DNA from: Microscillaceae bacterium
GTDB taxonomy: Bacteria; Bacteroidota; Bacteroidia; Cytophagales; Microscillaceae
Assembly (NCBI GenBank): GCA_011390205.1
Contig: JAABSX010000026.1
Coordinates: forward strand, 1 to 55,634
Length of the DNA: 55,634 bases
Reading direction: 5' to 3'
The notes beneath the pieces were generated by a model, which saw only the letters and a program-made list of their open reading frames with translations, had not been told where the DNA came from and made no database searches. A program made the position numbers and the translations under genes. This document shows, one piece after another, positions 54,001 to 55,634 of this stretch; within the stretch, counting starts at the first letter, position 1; each line of letters begins with the position of its first letter.

Positions 54001-55634
54001 ATGTCTTGGTTAAATATAGAACCGCCACCAAACATACTGCCCATGTCGGTAACATTACTCACATCCCATCCACCAATATTTTGATCAAAAGAGGTGGCAA
54101 AATTAAACATAGCGTTCATATTGGTAACTGAGGTAGTATTCCAGCTACTAATATCCTGATTAAAAGCAGTGGCGAATAAGAATACACCATTCATATTGGT
54201 AATACTTGCACTTGATGTATTCCAATTCAAAGGATTATTACTTTGCCCTACTGCGTCTCCATTGTTGAAAGCGGTAGCTCCAAAAAACATCACCGAAATA
54301 TCCGTAGCACTGCTCATATCCCAAGATGAAATATCTTGATTGAAATTCACACAATTGACAAACATTCCTGAGAATGAAGTTCCATTGCTCACAGTCCAGT
54401 TATCGAGTGGGCTATTGAAAGCCGTGGCATCTTCAAACATACCCGAGAAAGCCGCTACATTACCCACGTCCCAGTTATTGATATTCCCATTGAATGTAGT
54501 ACAACCTCTAAACATCAAGCCCATATCCATATTAGGTACAGCATTTAAAACTGGTGCGTCTGTTGCATTGTAAGTCAAATTGGCACAGCCATAAAATGCC
54601 CCACTCATACTCGTCCAAGCAATGTCTCCCCATTGCTCTATGGTTTGAATTTTTAAAATATCTTGCCCCTCAAAGCCATTGTTAAAGTAAATACGAGGAA
54701 AATCTCCTGTAATATCTATCTGATATGTATCTCCATTATTCAATCCTGTGATGGTAAAATCACCTATTTGTCCTGTAGCAAAGCCATCTCCTAAACCCGT
54801 ATTTGTAAGGTTTATCCAAGTAATATCATAGTTATAACCTTCTCCAATAGTTGGTATAGTAAGCTGACCATCTGTAGTTACCCAAGTAGTACGGAAGGAG
54901 GTAGTAGAGCCTAAACAGTTGGGTGCATCTCCTGTGATTGTCCAACCAAAAGAATTGATTAGATTTTGTCTATCTGCCGTAGCAGCGCAGTAAGTCAGTC
55001 CGTCGGCTCCTAAGGTAATTCCTGTTGGAATCTGAGTCTCACCCGCAGCAACATCTAGGGTAGCCCAGCCTGTGAGGGTAGCATCGTAGTTGACTTCTGA
55101 AAGACCACTGTTACTGAGCATATTATTCATTGCAACTACATTACTAATATCCCAAGTGCCTAGGTTCTGATCAAATGAAATAGCATCAAGAAACATCGCA
55201 TCCATCTGAGTAACATTAGATACATCCCAAGTACTAATGTCTTGATTAAAGGCAGTAGCTGTCCAAAACATAAAGAATGCTTCATTCAGACTAACTACAT
55301 TCCAGCCAGAAATATCTTGGTCAAAGGCAGTAGCATGGTCAAACATAGAAGACATTTGAGAAACGTTAGATACATTCCAGCTCCCAATGTTTTGATTAAA
55401 TGCTTCTGCAAAGTAAAACATCCTTTGCATATTTGTTACATTAGAGACATCCCAGCCACTAATATCTCCATTGAATATCGTGGCATTCGCAAACATAGAG
55501 CGCATATTGCTTACATTGCCCAAATCTGGTATATCTACACTTACGCCATAAGTAAGATTAGCACAACCTTCAAAAGCACTTTCCATATCTGTCCAAGCTA
55601 TATCTCCCCATTGCTCTATGGTCTGAATCTTAGC
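51030..55634 (-). CDS. Giant BspA-repeat/LamG/FN3 surface protein with T9SS signal (5' end outside the window)
   Basis: 1534 residues are visible; the frame is open through the right edge, so the N-terminus is missing. From the edge inward: a BspA/DUF285 module (about 20-190), a second module of the same kind with its leading IQTIEQWGDIAWT segment (about 240-645), and a LamG/concanavalin domain (about 688-865, ALDFDGVDDYV, LDANWHHLAVTYDG). Then come a choice-of-anchor/HYDIN-like domain (about 920-1040), four fibronectin type III domains (about 1045-1440) and a C-terminal T9SS sorting domain (SVFPNPSTDGLFRLRI, then VHDVNGK, last about 85 residues). It is therefore secreted by type IX secretion and attached to the surface. 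The repeats suggest adhesion or sugar binding. The cyclase gene follows after 3 bp. Confidence 0.93.
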   Translation of the reverse strand, partial: AKIQTIEQWGDIAWTDMESAFEGCANLTYGVSVDIPDLGNVSNMRSMFANATIFNGDISGWDVSNVTNMQRMFYFAEAFNQNIGSWNVSNVSQMSSMFDHATAFDQDISGWNVVSLNEAFFMFWTATAFNQDISTWDVSNVTQMDAMFLDAISFDQNLGTWDISNVVAMNNMLSNSGLSEVNYDATLTGWATLDVAAGETQIPTGITLGADGLTYCAATADRQNLINSFGWTITGDAPNCLGSTTSFRTTWVTTDGQLTIPTIGEGYNYDITWINLTNTGLGDGFATGQIGDFTITGLNNGDTYQIDITGDFPRIYFNNGFEGQDILKIQTIEQWGDIAWTSMSGAFYGCANLTYNATDAPVLNAVPNMDMGLMFRGCTTFNGNINNWDVGNVAAFSGMFEDATAFNSPLDNWTVSNGTSFSGMFVNCVNFNQDISSWDMSSATDISVMFFGATAFNNGDAVGQSNNPLNWNTSSASITNMNGVFLFATAFNQDISSWNTTSVTNMNAMFNFATSFDQNIGGWDVSNVTDMGSMFGGGSIFNQDISTWDVGNVVNMSGMFRDATVFNRDISGWNVSSVQNMNKMFNFAPSFNQNLSAWDISSIVEDPDVNITEDGMTEMLDGSRLSQANYDATLIGWATLETGETQIPTGITLGAAGLTYCASETERQTLLDAFNWIINGDVLCPPPATALDFDGVDDYVQSTSSLDIVSAGNARTLEFWVKDVKTNGTISHYAGWGDIGSGTSFGLYADNTQKNLFFFDGINDFDTGYTLDANWHHLAVTYDGANVKVYADGQEVANVSRTLSTPVGSNLFLGARPDLANGFMEGQLDELRIWNEVRSCHQINEGLFCELTGSEAGLLVYYDFNQGRVASDNTSENVLLDRASNNNGNLNNFSLTGPNSNWVEGNLSISNTCFFQNAYPKMTVLGNAQVIPNNSFTVSTTNNTDFGTVSVGASVTKTFTIQNTGTGESLLSISDLFFINPTSTDFDILFAGEPPFLFPGESFTFDVTFTPSADALVTETLVIFGSDCANEPYTFLLQGQGCDMPSSPVDEVFFGANTATSIEITSWTDVTDASGYLVMISNDPQGFFTEWGLGDNIPPADLNYLSSGEQVVYNGPLIASPITITGLQEGVNYFVKVVPYRCTATLYNNTNGSQNPRVILIPSAPVANAATFTPEVATEFTANWTPISNATEYRLDVSEDNFDTFVAGYEDRQVLTNTVLVTGLTPNTLYQYRVRVINGLGISSVSSNTIEFLTLPQAPLALAASEVVATGFTANWEGLDGITEYSIDIALDPQFSNLLLSNEPISDATSYLATGLDVFIIYYYRVRALNATGASAASGVIEVQTFITSLNAPSNLEVYATSGVGMDIFWADNDEFEAGFSIERREGLEGTFTEIGTVGTNITFFTDNDVVEGITYYYRVRAFQSTVLSEYSETIGAVFGVPTSIDPDALRYQTSVFPNPSTDGLFRLRIENDYIGNMNLRVHDVNGKTIFEDILAKNLPITEYLINLEAFSNGKYFLTIKNQSQQVVLKLIKE
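53850..55520 (-). repeat. 75-bp coding repeats (DUF285/BspA) in two modules
   Basis: Within the surface-protein gene, a 25-residue unit of the form NVTxMxxMFxxAxxFNQDIS recurs. About five units lie in the right module (near 55100-55520) and about nine in the left module (near 53850-54540). Each module ends with the same cap (YDATLxGWATL, GETQIPTGITLG, LTYCA). The modules are similar at the DNA level as well, suggesting duplication. One unit in the left module carries an insertion (NNGDAVGQSNNPLNW). Confidence 0.85.

Noticed and set aside
53850-55520. Regular 75-bp repeats resembling a CRISPR array
   Set aside because: The repeats are divergent, lie in frame and encode 25-residue BspA/DUF285 units.

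Overview
The window is about 55.6 kb of an AT-rich chromosome from a Bacteroidota bacterium, most likely of the Cytophagales/Microscilla type. The evidence is the gene content: a PorG-like barrel, a type IX secretion (T9SS) C-terminal signal, a NusA without the C-terminal acidic repeats, a 'reg_prop'-type histidine kinase with a LytTR regulator, SUMF1 proteins and LEA-type lipoproteins. Two sites also match the Bacteroidota sigma-factor promoter TTTG-N19/20-TAnnTTTG, and no gene shows a strong Shine-Dalgarno signal. I found no rRNA, tRNA, CRISPR array or intact insertion sequence.

Layout. 0-8.7 kb: SUMF1 protein, outer-membrane barrel, a 249-bp nested inverted-repeat element, LEA-type lipoprotein, asd, hemC, two unknown genes, a lipase, folA and a SiaB-type anti-sigma kinase. 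8.7-10.9 kb: a decayed toxin-antitoxin island with three successive PIN-domain modules separated by related leader repeats; every toxin carries a visible lesion while two antitoxins are intact. 11-18.9 kb: an M28 peptidase, a LytS/LytTR-type two-component pair, a HAD and phosphoribosyltransferase pair with overlapping ends, and a STAS-like protein. 18.9-28.5 kb: aminotransferase, a membrane PAS protein ending in an orphan DHp domain, NAD-dependent epimerase, pdxJ, yqeY, cvpA, alpha/beta hydrolase, CBS protein, nadK and porG. 28.6-37.7 kb: rimO, an EEP phosphodiesterase, the rimP-nusA-infB operon with a promoter and terminator-like hairpins in its leader, and dnaN. 38-40.4 kb: a YyaL-type thioredoxin-domain protein and a tiny membrane protein. 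40.4-55.6 kb, all on the minus strand: a signalling and surface block. It holds a very large repeat-rich surface protein with a T9SS signal, a class III nucleotide cyclase 3 bp behind it, a 2230-residue CheB-CheR-multi-PAS histidine kinase, a single-domain response regulator, and a REC-PAS-DHp protein.

How the genes work together. Housekeeping functions (lysine/threonine/methionine precursor, haem, folate, PLP and NADP supply, translation and replication) are interleaved with accessory signalling. The right-hand block looks like a sensory unit in which a secreted surface protein is co-transcribed with a membrane-anchored cyclase, next to a kinase cluster that ends in a DHp protein with no ATPase. 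The most unusual observations are the triple toxin decay, the nested palindromic element, the putative attenuator ahead of rimP-nusA-infB, the surface-protein/cyclase operon, and two ATPase-less DHp proteins.
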